DNA of 64,000 nucleotides, taken from assembly GCA_023436775.1 (NCBI GenBank), contig JAEZHW010000069.1, forward strand, positions 62,001 to 126,000. The letters are read 5' to 3'. The translations under genes and the position numbers were made by a program. The notes under the pieces were generated by a model. That model worked only from the letters and a program-made list of their open reading frames with translations, ran no database searches and was not told where the DNA came from. Every line of letters begins with the position of its first letter. The first letter of the stretch is position 1. This stretch comes from Actinomycetes bacterium (GTDB taxonomy: Bacteria; Actinomycetota; Actinomycetes; Actinomycetales; Microbacteriaceae). Positions 43,747 to 52,659 of the stretch are shown in pieces.

Positions 43747-45177
43747 TCAGAACCAGCCGGGCGCCGTGCCGACATGCTCGGCGTACACCGCTTCGAGCTG
43801 CGCGGCGGTCGCGAAGAGCAGCGCTTCCTCGTTCAGGCGACCGATCAACTGCACTCCAATGGGGAGTCCGTCCGGACTCAGCGCCACCGGGACCGTGATC
43901 GCGGGCAGTCCCGCGACATTGACCCAGGAGGTGTAGGGCGAGAACTGGCACTGTCGGCGGAAGTCTTCCTCGGGGTCCGCCCCAAACCACCCGATGGGCC
44001 GGGCTGTCATCGCCAGGGTCGGGCTGAGCACGAGGTCGTACTGCGCGAGGTGCCGCTGCTGGGTGGCGGCAAAGACTGCCGCGCGGGCGTAGGCGCGCTG
44101 CACGTCGGCCGGGTCCTGGTGACGTCCCCGGCGCCAGATCCAGCGCACGAAGTCGGTGAGGCCTTCGCCGTTGCCGGGTGCCGGAATACCCGCGGCCATG
44201 TCCGCCCACATCGTGGTGAACACCTCGGCGTAGTCTTCATCGTCGGCTAGGGACACCGATTCGAGGCGGTGCCCCAGCGACTGCAGCGTCGCAGCGGTCT
44301 GCTCGACGGCTCGGACGATCGCGGCATCCGGCTCGACGTCGACAGTGTGTCGCCACGGCGAGTCCCACAGTACGCCGATGCGCAGTGGCGCCACAGGGGC
44401 CTCGTTGCTGCTGAGGGCGGCAGCCAGCCACGGCGAGTCTTCGAGTTCGGAGTGCGGCGCCACCATCGCGGTATACAGCAGTGCCGCATCCGCGACCGTC
44501 CTTGCGATCGGCCCGGGCACGGACAGGTCAAGCGTTCGTCGGGCAGGATCGCCGAGTACGCCGCGGCTCGGCTTCAAGCCCACCAACCCGGTCGCTGCCG
44601 CCGGAATACGTACCGAACCGCCGCCATCGGAGGCGGGGGCCGCCGGGAGCAGCCCGGCCGCCACTGCGGCGGCGGCGCCACCGCTGGATCCGCCGGGGCC
44701 GAGGTGCAATTGCCACGGATTGCGCGTTGCGGGGGTTTCGGCCGGTTCCGTGTAGCCGGTCATGCCGTACTCAGCGCTGGCGGTGCGGCCGATGCTGATG
44801 GCGCCGGCCAGATCGAGGCGCTCGGTGAGGGCGTCATTGTCTCGCTCAGGCTCGGGGGAGTGAATGGCGCTTCCGGACCGAGTGACCTTCCCGGCGCGAC
44901 GGTTCAGGTCCTTGTCCGCGATCGGAAGGCCAGCTAGCAGGGTCGTACGCAGTGCTGGGTCGCTGCCCCGGCTCGTAGCGGCGTCCGGATCAGTGGCGAC
45001 GATGGCGTGCAGTATCGGATTGTGCTGCGAGATGCGGTCCAAGAAGTGGCTGGCCAGTTCCTGTGGGGTGACCGCACTTGAGCGCAGGGTGGCAACGAGG
45101 GACAGGGCGCTGCGAGTGTGCCAGGTGCCCGACGCTTCGGCGGCTCGGGCGAGCGCAGCAGCCACGATCTCAGTCAC
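43747..45177 (-). CDS. Amidase-signature family hydrolase
   Basis: 476 residues. The Ser-cisSer-Lys triad region is present: Lys in LAGLPIADKDLNRRAG, and the two serines in GPGGSSGGAAAAVAAGLLPA and SDGGGSVRIPAAATGLVGLK. The C-terminus has NVAGLPAITVPVALSPDGLP. GatA motifs are not specific enough to call a tRNA amidotransferase, and no gatC or gatB is near, so the substrate is open. It is divergent from nrtR, whose operator is about 45 bases upstream. GTG at 45177 fits a leaderless start. Confidence 0.88.
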   Translation of the reverse strand: MTEIVAAALARAAEASGTWHTRSALSLVATLRSSAVTPQELASHFLDRISQHNPILHAIVATDPDAATSRGSDPALRTTLLAGLPIADKDLNRRAGKVTRSGSAIHSPEPERDNDALTERLDLAGAISIGRTASAEYGMTGYTEPAETPATRNPWQLHLGPGGSSGGAAAAVAAGLLPAAPASDGGGSVRIPAAATGLVGLKPSRGVLGDPARRTLDLSVPGPIARTVADAALLYTAMVAPHSELEDSPWLAAALSSNEAPVAPLRIGVLWDSPWRHTVDVEPDAAIVRAVEQTAATLQSLGHRLESVSLADDEDYAEVFTTMWADMAAGIPAPGNGEGLTDFVRWIWRRGRHQDPADVQRAYARAAVFAATQQRHLAQYDLVLSPTLAMTARPIGWFGADPEEDFRRQCQFSPYTSWVNVAGLPAITVPVALSPDGLPIGVQLIGRLNEEALLFATAAQLEAVYAEHVGTAPGWF

Positions 45178-45190
45178 GAAACTCAGCCTA
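45178..45190 (-). promoter_or_regulatory. Leaderless promoter -10 of the amidase gene
   Basis: On the minus strand TAGGCT (45190-45185) is followed by 7 bases and GTG 45177. Confidence 0.5.
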
Positions 45191-45219
45191 GTGGGGCGCT
45201 TCCGTGCTGGATCGAATGT

Positions 45220-45242
45220 GTTAGAGTCATTTTGACCCTAAC
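45220..45242. promoter_or_regulatory. NrtR operator of the NAD operon
   Basis: A 23-bp palindrome with arms GTTAGAGTCA and TGACCCTAAC (9 of 10 positions pair) lies 30 bases before nrtR. It includes -10-like hexamers on both strands (TAGAGT plus, TAGGGT minus), so a bound repressor would cover nrtR and possibly influence the amidase promoter. The location and shape fit NrtR sites that control NAD synthesis genes. Confidence 0.8.
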
Positions 45243-45271
45243 AACCCGAAGAGTGGGATCGGAGGTGCACG

Positions 45272-45997
45272 ATGGAACAGGAACGCCGCTGGCAGGACCG
45301 GGTCGGTCCGCGTCTGGCAGTCTCGACCGTCATCTTCGCGCTCCGACCCAAGCCGGAGACCCAGCAGCCAACACTGTGGCTGCCGCTGGTCGAACGCCTC
45401 CGCGAGCCCTACCTGGGGCACTGGGCGCTGCCGGGCGGTCCCGTCGCGCTCACAGAAGGTCTGGAACAGGCTGCGAGGGCTACGCTGCTCAGCACCACGG
45501 GCCTTGGTCCCAGCTACCTTGAGCAGCTCTACGCCTTCGGCGACCCGGACCGCTCGCCCGACCCGGCACCGCGGGTCGTCACCGTGGCCTACTGGGCACT
45601 GGTGCGGGAAGCGGAAGCGGCGGAATTGCTCGATGACCCGCACGTGCGCTGGTTCCCAACCACCGCCTTGCCGGACCTGGCCTTCGATCACCGCGACATT
45701 GTCGACTACGCATGGTGGCGGCTGCGCAACAAGCTGGGCTACGCCCCGATCGCCCACGCCTTCCTCGGCGACACGTTCACCATCGCCGAGCTCCGTGAGG
45801 TCTACGAGGTGGTGCTCGGCCGCAAACTCGACCCGGCGAACTTCCGTCGCCAGGTCGAATCGGAAGGCCTGGTGCAGCCCACCGGCGAACTGGTCACCGG
45901 CACCCGGCACCGGCCCGCCAGGCTGTACCGCTATGACCCCTCTGTCCTGACAACCACTGATCCCAATCCGCTCAACGTTCCAAGGAGCACCCAATGA
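45272..45997 (+). CDS. nrtR: NrtR, Nudix-related repressor of NAD synthesis
   Basis: 241 residues. The N-terminal Nudix-like domain (residues about 15-150: HWALPGGPVALTEGLEQAAR) binds an NAD-related ligand, and the C-terminal winged helix (FTIAELREVYEVVLGRKLDP, NFRRQVESEGLV) binds DNA. The Nudix box is broken: where GxxxxxExxxxxxxREUxEExGU is expected, the catalytic REUxEE reads ATLLST. The protein is thus probably a pure ADP-ribose sensor. GGAGGTG precedes ATG 45272. It leads the nadA-nadB-nadC operon and overlaps nadA by ATGA. Confidence 0.93.
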   Translation: MEQERRWQDRVGPRLAVSTVIFALRPKPETQQPTLWLPLVERLREPYLGHWALPGGPVALTEGLEQAARATLLSTTGLGPSYLEQLYAFGDPDRSPDPAPRVVTVAYWALVREAEAAELLDDPHVRWFPTTALPDLAFDHRDIVDYAWWRLRNKLGYAPIAHAFLGDTFTIAELREVYEVVLGRKLDPANFRRQVESEGLVQPTGELVTGTRHRPARLYRYDPSVLTTTDPNPLNVPRSTQ

Positions 45998-47271
45998 CCA
46001 TCGCATCGGTCGACCTGACTATCCGGAACATTCGGGACGGTCGTGCACCCGGCAGTGTCTGCTCGCCCGCCCTGGCTGATGGCCCGTGGGTGTTTGACCA
46101 GAAGGTGCCCAGCTACGGGCCCGGCGCATCGATGACCGACGTGATCCCGACCGGCTCGCCTCGCCAAGGTGCGCTGCCGGATGAGTACCGCACCGCGGAC
46201 CTCGAGGCACTGCACGAACGCATCCGGGTCGCCAAGGAGGCGCTCGGTAGCAAGGTCGTGGTCCTCGGCCACTTCTATCAGCGCGACGAGATCGTCCAGC
46301 ACGCCGACTTTCTCGGTGACAGCTTCCAGCTCGCGAACGCGGCACAGACCGTTCCGGATGCCGAAACCATCGTGTTCTGCGGTGTGCACTTCATGGCTGA
46401 GACTGCGGACATCCTCGCCAAGCCTGGTCAGCAGGTGATTCTGCCGAACCTCGCTGCAGGCTGTTCGATGGCGGACATGGCCGACATCGACTCGGTGGAG
46501 GCCTGCTGGGAACAGCTCGAAGCGATCTATGGGACTGAGCCTGATGCTGACGGCAAACTGCCGATCATTCCGGTCACCTACATGAACTCGTCGGCCGCAC
46601 TGAAGGCCTTCTGTGGCGAGCACGGCGGCATCGTCTGCACTTCGTCGAACGCCGAGACCGTGTTGGCCTGGGCCTTCGAACGAGCGCAGCGCGTGCTGTT
46701 CTTCCCGGATCAGCATCTGGGCCGCAACACGGCCAAGAAGATGGGCGTGCCGCTCGAAGCGATGCCGATGTGGAACCCGCGGAAGGTGCTCGGTGGCAAC
46801 GAGGTCGGTACGCTGCTCGATGCGAAGGTGGTGCTGTGGCATGGCTTCTGCTCGGTGCATAAGCGCTTCACGGTCGGCCAGATCGATCAGGCACGCGCCG
46901 AGTACCCGGGCGTGCGCGTGATTGTGCACCCGGAATGCCCGATGGACGTGGTGGATGCTGCCGATGAGGCTGGTTCGACCGACTACATCCGGCGGGCCGT
47001 CGCAGACGCGACCGAGCCAACGGTGTTTGCGATCGGCACGGAAATCAACATGGTGCAGCGCCTGGCTGCGCTGTATCCGCAGCACACCATCTTCTGCCTC
47101 GATCCAGTGGTCTGCCCGTGCTCGACCATGTACCGGATCCACCCCGGCTATTTGGCTTGGGTACTGGAGTCGCTGGTGCGTGGCGAGGTGGTGAACCAGA
47201 TCCAGGTCGACGACCACGTGCGCCACTACGCCAAGGTCGCCCTCGAACGCATGCTGGCGGCGAAGCCGTGA
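45994..47271 (+). CDS. nadA: Quinolinate synthase
   Basis: 425 residues, the long actinobacterial form with about 75 extra N-terminal residues. It condenses iminoaspartate with dihydroxyacetone phosphate to quinolinate, using a 4Fe-4S cluster. Blocks are VVLGHFYQRDEIVQHADFLG, FCGVHFMAETADIL, NLAAGCSMADMADID, HPECPMDVV and DPVVCPCSTMYRIHP; the three cluster cysteines are visible in AAGCS, PECP and the CPC segment. AAGGAG lies 6 bases before ATG 45994. The cysteine desulfurase at the operon end probably supplies sulfur for this cluster. Confidence 0.96.
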   Translation: MTIASVDLTIRNIRDGRAPGSVCSPALADGPWVFDQKVPSYGPGASMTDVIPTGSPRQGALPDEYRTADLEALHERIRVAKEALGSKVVVLGHFYQRDEIVQHADFLGDSFQLANAAQTVPDAETIVFCGVHFMAETADILAKPGQQVILPNLAAGCSMADMADIDSVEACWEQLEAIYGTEPDADGKLPIIPVTYMNSSAALKAFCGEHGGIVCTSSNAETVLAWAFERAQRVLFFPDQHLGRNTAKKMGVPLEAMPMWNPRKVLGGNEVGTLLDAKVVLWHGFCSVHKRFTVGQIDQARAEYPGVRVIVHPECPMDVVDAADEAGSTDYIRRAVADATEPTVFAIGTEINMVQRLAALYPQHTIFCLDPVVCPCSTMYRIHPGYLAWVLESLVRGEVVNQIQVDDHVRHYAKVALERMLAAKP

Positions 47272-48866
47272 CCGCGGCCGTGACGGCGCCGCTTCGCGTG
47301 GCAGTGATTGGGAGCGGGATCGCTGGCTTGGTCGCTGCCATTGAGGCAGCTCGCATCGGGCATCACGTTACGCTGGTGACGAAGTCACAGCTGCGCGAAT
47401 CAAACACCTGGTACGCCCAGGGTGGCGTGGCCGTGGCGCTGTTCCCCGACGATTCGATCGAGTCGCATGTGCAGGACACGCTGGTCGCCGGTGCCGGCCT
47501 CAACGACCGCCGCGCCGTCCACGTGCTGTGCAGCGAGGGGCCGGATCGAATCCGGCAACTGATCGACCTCGGCGTCGCCTTCGACACTGAACCGACGGGT
47601 GCCCTCGCACGCGGGCACGAGGCGGCGCATTCGAGCCGCCGGGTGTTGCACGCCGGCGGCGACGCCACCGGTGCGGTCATTGAGCGAGGTCTGCTGGCGG
47701 CGCTCAAGGCGACCGGGGTGACCGTGCTGGAGCACCGCTTCATGACCGACATCGTGCTCGATGATGATCACGTCGCAGGCGTCGCCGTGGTGGACGACTA
47801 TGGGGTGACGACCACACTGGAAGCCGATGCGGTGCTCCTGGCCAGCGGCGGTGCCGGCCGGCTCTATGCCCACACCACGAACCCGGTGGTCACGACCGGT
47901 GACGGCGCGGCGGCAGCATGGCGTGCGGGGGCGGTGCTCACCGACGCAGAGTTTGTGCAGTTCCATCCGACCTCGCTGGCAGTGCCCGGAAACTTCTTGA
48001 TCTCCGAGGCCGTGCGTGGCGAGGGTGCGGTGCTGCGGGACCGCGACGGTGAACGTTTCATGCTCGCGGTGCACCCGGACGGGGAACTTGCCCCACGTGA
48101 TGTGGTTGCCCGTGGCATCGCCGAGCAGATGGCCAAGCAGGGCGGCCAGCCGGTCTGGCTGGATGCGACCATGCACAGTGCTGACTATCTAGCGGAGCGC
48201 TTCCCAACGATCGACGCCACCGTGCGCCGACACGGCTTCGACTGGGCGAACGAGTACCTCCCGGTCACCCCCGCGGCGCACTACTGGATGGGTGGCGTGC
48301 GGACCGACGAGTGGGGGCGGACCTCGATCCCGGGACTGTTCGCGGTCGGTGAGGTGGCCTGCACGGGTGTCCATGGCGCGAACCGCCTCGCGTCGAATTC
48401 GCTGTTGGAGTCGCTGGTATTTGCGTGGCGTGCGGTCGAACAGCTCGGGCGGCCCTGGGAGGTCGATGACTCGGACCGGGACGACGCTACTGCGGTGCAC
48501 GCCGGCGACGTGGTCGCATTGGTCGATGCGACGCCGGTGGAGTCCGTGGGCGAGGTGCCGTTCAGCCGCGAGGCGTTGCAGGCACTGAACTGGCGACTGC
48601 TCGGCTTGCACCGCGACGAGGCGGGCCTTCGTCAGGCGCAGGCGCAACTCGATGCTTGGCACGCGTCACTGCCGCAGCCAACCAAGCCCGAGGCGTGGGA
48701 GGACGCGAACCTGCTGGACCTCTCACGCGTCGTCGCGGCGGCGGCATTGGCCCGGCGCGAATCTCGCGGCGCACACGCCCGCCTCGATTACCCAGACCTG
48801 GACCCGCAGGCCGCCACGCACACACACATTCGTCGAAAGGTCCCCACCCTTGTTGCAGCGCACTGA
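47268..48866 (+). CDS. nadB: L-aspartate oxidase
   Basis: 532 residues from GTG 47268 (GTGA overlap with nadA). It is an FAD enzyme oxidising L-aspartate to iminoaspartate for NadA. The FAD fold is VAVIGSGIAGLVAAIEAARI. SNTWYAQGGVAVAL, HSSRRVLHAGGDATGAVIE, EFVQFHPTSL and LFAVGEVACTGVHGANRLAS are the succinate dehydrogenase/NadB signatures. The frame is open upstream to 47118 but that part lies inside nadA. Its end overlaps nadC by 17 bases. Confidence 0.96.
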   Translation: MTAAVTAPLRVAVIGSGIAGLVAAIEAARIGHHVTLVTKSQLRESNTWYAQGGVAVALFPDDSIESHVQDTLVAGAGLNDRRAVHVLCSEGPDRIRQLIDLGVAFDTEPTGALARGHEAAHSSRRVLHAGGDATGAVIERGLLAALKATGVTVLEHRFMTDIVLDDDHVAGVAVVDDYGVTTTLEADAVLLASGGAGRLYAHTTNPVVTTGDGAAAAWRAGAVLTDAEFVQFHPTSLAVPGNFLISEAVRGEGAVLRDRDGERFMLAVHPDGELAPRDVVARGIAEQMAKQGGQPVWLDATMHSADYLAERFPTIDATVRRHGFDWANEYLPVTPAAHYWMGGVRTDEWGRTSIPGLFAVGEVACTGVHGANRLASNSLLESLVFAWRAVEQLGRPWEVDDSDRDDATAVHAGDVVALVDATPVESVGEVPFSREALQALNWRLLGLHRDEAGLRQAQAQLDAWHASLPQPTKPEAWEDANLLDLSRVVAAAALARRESRGAHARLDYPDLDPQAATHTHIRRKVPTLVAAH

Positions 48867-49734
48867 CGCACCTAGTTTGGTCACCCCGGAGCACGTCCGC
48901 GCCGTTGTGGCCGCGGCCCTGGCCGAAGACGCTCCCTGGGGTGATATCACCTCGGAGTACCTGATTCCGGCGACCGCGACCGCGACCGCACGACTCAATG
49001 CTCGGGAACCGGGCGTGCTGGCCGGCGCTGCCGCCTTCACCGAGGCGTTCCTGCAGACCGCGCCCGCGAGCGAGGTGACGTGGCTGCTGCAGGATGGTGA
49101 CCGCTTCGAGGCGGGCCAGGACCTCGCCATCGTGACCGGCCCTGCCCGCGCGGTGCTGCGTGCCGAACGCATCGGCCTGAACCTGCTGCAGCGCCTGAGC
49201 GGTGTCGCAACCCTGACGGCACAGTACGTCGAGGCCGTGGCCGGGACGAAGGCGCGCATCGTGGATACCCGCAAGACCACGCCCGGCCTGCGCCAGCTCG
49301 AGAAGCATGCGGTGCGCTGCGGCGGTGGCTACAACCACCGCTTCACGCTCTCGGACGCGGTGATGGCCAAGGACAACCACCTCGCGATTCTCACTGCGGA
49401 CGGCACGGACCTGCATGGTGCGATTCGTGACCTGCGGGCCCGCCTGCCGCACACCGTGCACTTGGAAGTTGAGGTAGATCACATCGACCAGATTGAGCCG
49501 GTCGTCTCGGCCGGTGTCGACACGATCATGCTCGATAACTTCACCCCGGACCAGCTGGTGGAGGGTGTCGCCATCGTGGCCGGTCGGGCCGTCGTGGAGG
49601 CCTCGGGCGGGGTCAACCTCGATACGGTGGCGGCGATTGCGGCGACCGGCGTGGATGTGATCTCGGTTGGCGCGCTGACCCACAGTGCCCGGGCGCTGGA
49701 CCTCGGCCTCGACGTGCAGATTCAGCACGACTAG
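48850..49734 (+). CDS. nadC: Nicotinate-nucleotide pyrophosphorylase
   Basis: 294 residues. It converts quinolinate and PRPP to nicotinate mononucleotide. ALAEDAPWGDITSEYLIP, NLLQRLSGVATLTAQYVEAV, RIVDTRKTTPGLRQLEKHAV, CGGGYNHRF and EVEVDHIDQIEPVV are conserved. No ATG or GTG lies near the expected start; TTG 48850 with GAAAGG 9 bases upstream is chosen, with TTG 48853 or 48877 as alternatives. It overlaps the 3' end of nadB in another frame. Confidence 0.94.
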   Translation: MLQRTDAPSLVTPEHVRAVVAAALAEDAPWGDITSEYLIPATATATARLNAREPGVLAGAAAFTEAFLQTAPASEVTWLLQDGDRFEAGQDLAIVTGPARAVLRAERIGLNLLQRLSGVATLTAQYVEAVAGTKARIVDTRKTTPGLRQLEKHAVRCGGGYNHRFTLSDAVMAKDNHLAILTADGTDLHGAIRDLRARLPHTVHLEVEVDHIDQIEPVVSAGVDTIMLDNFTPDQLVEGVAIVAGRAVVEASGGVNLDTVAAIAATGVDVISVGALTHSARALDLGLDVQIQHD

Positions 49735-49752
49735 GGCAACGCAGGATCGCTG

Positions 49753-50898
49753 ATGCTGGATCTCGATAAGGCCGCGACCACACCGGTTCGGCGTGAGGCG
49801 CTTGAAGCCATGTGGCCGTACCTGACCGGTGAGTATGGCAACCCATCGAGCGTGCACGGTCCGGGTCAGCGTGCGGCGGGCGCGTTAGAGGACGCGCGTC
49901 GCCAAGTCGCTGCCATGCTGGGCGCGCGAGCGGGGGAGGTGGTGTTCACCTCCGGCGGCACCGAAGCGATCAACTTCATCATCAAGGGCATCGCGCTCGC
50001 CCAGCCGCGTGGCAAGCACGTATTGGTCGCCGCTACCGAACACGAGGCGGTGCTCGCCAGCGCCGACGCGCTCGCCAAGTGGCACGGCTTCGACGTCGAA
50101 CGCATTCCGGTCGGTGCCACCGGCCTGGTCGAGCCGGCGGTGCTGCGCGCACTGCTACGCACGGACACCACCCTGGTGTCGATCGCACTGGCGAACAATG
50201 AGGTCGGTACCGTGCAACCCGTGGCGGCGCTTGCGGCCCTGACCCACGAGGTCGGTGCAGCGTTCCACACGGACGCCGTGCAAGCCGCTGGCTGGTTGTC
50301 GCTGCAGGTCGCCGATCTCGGGGTGGACGCGATGAGCCTGTCGGGACACAAGTTCGGTGCGCCGAAGGGGATTGGCGCCGCCTGGGTGCGTGGCCGCTTG
50401 CAGGTTGAGCCGCTGCTGCACGGCGGTGGTCAGGAGCGTGGACGGCGTAGTGGCACCGAGAATGTGGCCGGCGCCGTCGCCTTCGGGGTGGCTGCGACGC
50501 TGACCGAGCAGGAGCGCCTCGCCACTGACGACGTGGCGTTGGCGGCCACTCGCGATGCCTTCGCTGCCGCGTTGCTGGCGGAAGTGCCGACTGCCAGGCT
50601 GACCGGTGACCCGGTACACCGTTTGCCGGGGCACCTCAGCGTCACGCTCGGTGCCGTCAGCGGCGAGTCAGTGTTGCTCGAGCTGGAATCGGCAGGGGTC
50701 CTTGCCTCCAGTGGCTCGGCGTGCCACGCCGGGAGCGACGAGCCGTCTCCAACCTTGCTGGCCATGGGGATTGCGCCGGAGGTAGCACAGACAGCACTGC
50801 GGTTTACCTTTGGTCGGGAAGTCGCGCGGGCCGACCTGCAACGCGTTGCTGCGGCGGTTGGTCAGGCGGTGTCCGCGTTGACCGGCGGGGGCTGGTGA
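49753..50898 (+). CDS. Cysteine desulfurase of the NAD operon (NifS/IscS type)
   Basis: 381 residues, PLP fold I. The PLP lysine is in LSGHKFGAPKGIGA. The active-site cysteine is in VLASSGSACHAGSDEPSPTL (Ser-Ala-Cys loop of IscS-like enzymes), and LDKAATTPVRREALEAMWPY opens the protein. It removes sulfur from cysteine for iron-sulfur assembly. Its place as last gene of nadABC resembles the B. subtilis nifS next to nadB, so NadA maturation is the likely job; mnmA-type thiolation is an alternative. It starts 18 bases after nadC. Confidence 0.93.
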   Translation: MLDLDKAATTPVRREALEAMWPYLTGEYGNPSSVHGPGQRAAGALEDARRQVAAMLGARAGEVVFTSGGTEAINFIIKGIALAQPRGKHVLVAATEHEAVLASADALAKWHGFDVERIPVGATGLVEPAVLRALLRTDTTLVSIALANNEVGTVQPVAALAALTHEVGAAFHTDAVQAAGWLSLQVADLGVDAMSLSGHKFGAPKGIGAAWVRGRLQVEPLLHGGGQERGRRSGTENVAGAVAFGVAATLTEQERLATDDVALAATRDAFAAALLAEVPTARLTGDPVHRLPGHLSVTLGAVSGESVLLELESAGVLASSGSACHAGSDEPSPTLLAMGIAPEVAQTALRFTFGREVARADLQRVAAAVGQAVSALTGGGW

Positions 50899-50942
50899 TC
50901 GCTGAGCGTGATGCAGGGGTCGGCAGAACGAACAGGTTCGCA

Positions 50943-50988
50943 TAATGATTGCATTTTCAATCATTAGATGTCATAATCAGGCTTATGA
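50943..50988 (+). promoter_or_regulatory. hipBA promoter with two operator repeats
   Basis: TTGCAT (50949-50954), a 17-bp spacer and CATAAT (50972-50977) form the promoter, and ATG 50985 is 7 bases on (leaderless). Two inverted repeats cover it: TAATGATTG-N6-CAATCATTA (50943-50966) over the -35, and TCATAA-N6-TTATGA (50971-50988) over the -10 and start codon. The region is markedly AT-rich against its surroundings. Binding of HipB, with or without HipA, would autoregulate the pair. Confidence 0.75.
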
Positions 50989-51317
50989 TTGGATTTCCAG
51001 TCGTTGACACCCAGCGAATGAGCCTGCCGCAGTGGGAGCAGGCCATTGGCGAGCGCGTCCGCGCCCTGCGCATCGACGCTGGCTTAGATCAGGCGGGCCT
51101 GGCCGAGGCGGCCAACATTTCTCGCAGCGCCGTGCAATCTCTGGAACTCGGCCGTGGCTCGCGGCTGACCACCGTGCTCGCGGTGCTCCGCGCCCTCGGC
51201 CGCGAAGACCTGCTGCATGAACTCCTGCCGAGTACCGACGCCACTCCCATGGAGCGCTTGCGCGCTGAGCGTGGGCAGGCACCGAAACCGCAGCGAGTCC
51301 GCCGGAGCGCGTCATGA
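50985..51317 (+). CDS. hipB: HipB-type antitoxin
   Basis: 110 residues. An Xre-type helix-turn-helix (GERVRALRIDAGLDQAGLAE, AANISRSAVQSLELGRGSRL) is followed by LTTVLAVLRALGREDLLHEL and a basic tail (PQRVRRSAS). It would bind HipA and repress the operon. ATG 50985 is chosen on the promoter spacing; ATG 51018 (MSLPQWEQA) is the next candidate, and TTG 50949 lies inside the promoter. It overlaps hipA by ATGA. Confidence 0.88.
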   Translation: MIGFPVVDTQRMSLPQWEQAIGERVRALRIDAGLDQAGLAEAANISRSAVQSLELGRGSRLTTVLAVLRALGREDLLHELLPSTDATPMERLRAERGQAPKPQRVRRSAS

Positions 51318-52609
51318 ACTATGTCCCGGTAGAACTCATTGAGGTCCGCGCCTGGGGTGCCACCGTCGGGGCGCTCGCCTTCGACGGTCGAGTGCCGACC
51401 TTCGAATACGACCCGGCCTGGGTGCGTGGCCAGATCGAGCTGAGCCCGCTGCTCATGCCGAACCGGAACCGTACCCGGATCTACCGCTTCCCGACGCTCA
51501 ATCCAGATACCTACCATGGCCTGCCACCGCTGCTCGCGGACTCCCTGCCCGATCGCTTCGGCAATGCGTTGATCGATGCCTGGATGGCTCGTCAAGGCGT
51601 CAATCCGGCTGCGATCACGGCACTCGACCGCCTCGCCTACCTAGGGAATCGCGGCATGGGTGCGCTCGAATTCGTACCGGATACCGCGCATACGCAACGC
51701 GTCCCGACTGCCCTGGAACTGGGTGAACTCGTCATCGCGGCTCGCCGTGCCGTGACGGGGCAGCTCGCCCATGGCGACGAGGAGGCGGAGGCGGCGCTGC
51801 GCGGCATTATTCAGGTTGGCACCAGTGCTGGCGGCGCCCGCGCGAAGGCGGTAGTGCATGTGCATCCGGATACCGGTGAGCTGCGCTCGGGTCAGTTGCC
51901 GCTGCCGGACGGGTTTGAAGCCTGGCTGCTGAAGTTCGATGGCATGGGCCAGGATTCTGAGCTTGGCACTTCGGGCGGCTACGGCCGCATCGAATACGCC
52001 TACTCGCTGATGGCCCGCGAGGCGGGGATTGACCTGCCTGAGACGCGACTGCTGGAGGAACACGGCCGAGCGCACTTCATGGTGCGTCGTTTCGACCGCC
52101 CTGAGCCGGGCCGCAAGGTGCAGTTCCAGTCGCTCTGTGGTTTGGCTGCCCTGGACTACAACCTGGTCGCAACCCACGACTACGCGCAATTGTTCAGTGC
52201 GATCGAGGCGTTGGGGTTGGGGGACGACGCCAAGCAACAGGCGTTCCGTCGCATGGCGTTCAACGTCGCTGCCACCAACTGCGACGACCACACCAAGAAC
52301 CACGCCTTCGTGCTCACCGAAGACGGCCACTGGGGCCTCGCTCCCGCCTACGACATCACCTACGCCTACAACCCGGTCGGGAAGTGGACCAGCCAGCACC
52401 TGATGAGCGTGAATGGTAAGTTCCGGGACATCACTGTCACCGACTTCTTGGCGATGGCGGACCAGTTCCAGATCCCTGGTGCTCGCACCATCCTGCGGCA
52501 GGTTGATGCCGCCGTCGCGGACTGGCCTCGTTTCGCCGCCGAGGCGGGCGTCGCCGAAGAGACCATGGTGCAGATTCAGCGTGAGCACCAGTCGGTCGCG
52601 GCGCGGTAA
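51314..52609 (+). CDS. hipA: HipA-type serine/threonine kinase toxin
   Basis: 431 residues. An N-terminal subdomain (EVRAWGATVGALAFDGRVPT, FPTLNPDTYHGLPPLLADSL) is followed by the kinase core: the P-loop-like GTSAGGARAKAVV, substrate block ETRLLEEHGRAHFMVRRFDR, and the catalytic NVAATNCDDHTKNHAFVLTE with Asp and Asn, plus WGLAPAYDITYAYNP. E. coli HipA phosphorylates glutamyl-tRNA synthetase and stalls growth; other HipA proteins have other targets. All visible kinase residues are intact, so it is probably active. A terminator follows. Confidence 0.93.
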   Translation: MNYVPVELIEVRAWGATVGALAFDGRVPTFEYDPAWVRGQIELSPLLMPNRNRTRIYRFPTLNPDTYHGLPPLLADSLPDRFGNALIDAWMARQGVNPAAITALDRLAYLGNRGMGALEFVPDTAHTQRVPTALELGELVIAARRAVTGQLAHGDEEAEAALRGIIQVGTSAGGARAKAVVHVHPDTGELRSGQLPLPDGFEAWLLKFDGMGQDSELGTSGGYGRIEYAYSLMAREAGIDLPETRLLEEHGRAHFMVRRFDRPEPGRKVQFQSLCGLAALDYNLVATHDYAQLFSAIEALGLGDDAKQQAFRRMAFNVAATNCDDHTKNHAFVLTEDGHWGLAPAYDITYAYNPVGKWTSQHLMSVNGKFRDITVTDFLAMADQFQIPGARTILRQVDAAVADWPRFAAEAGVAEETMVQIQREHQSVAAR

Positions 52610-52612
52610 CGA

Positions 52613-52648
52613 GATCGCGGGCCGCCGCTGAAGCGACGACCCGCGATC
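52613..52648. terminator. Bidirectional terminator between hipA and a lipoprotein gene
   Basis: GATCGCGGG (52613-52621) pairs perfectly with CCCGCGATC (52640-52648), between the two converging genes. Confidence 0.75.
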
Positions 52649-52659
52649 GATTCGGTCGG

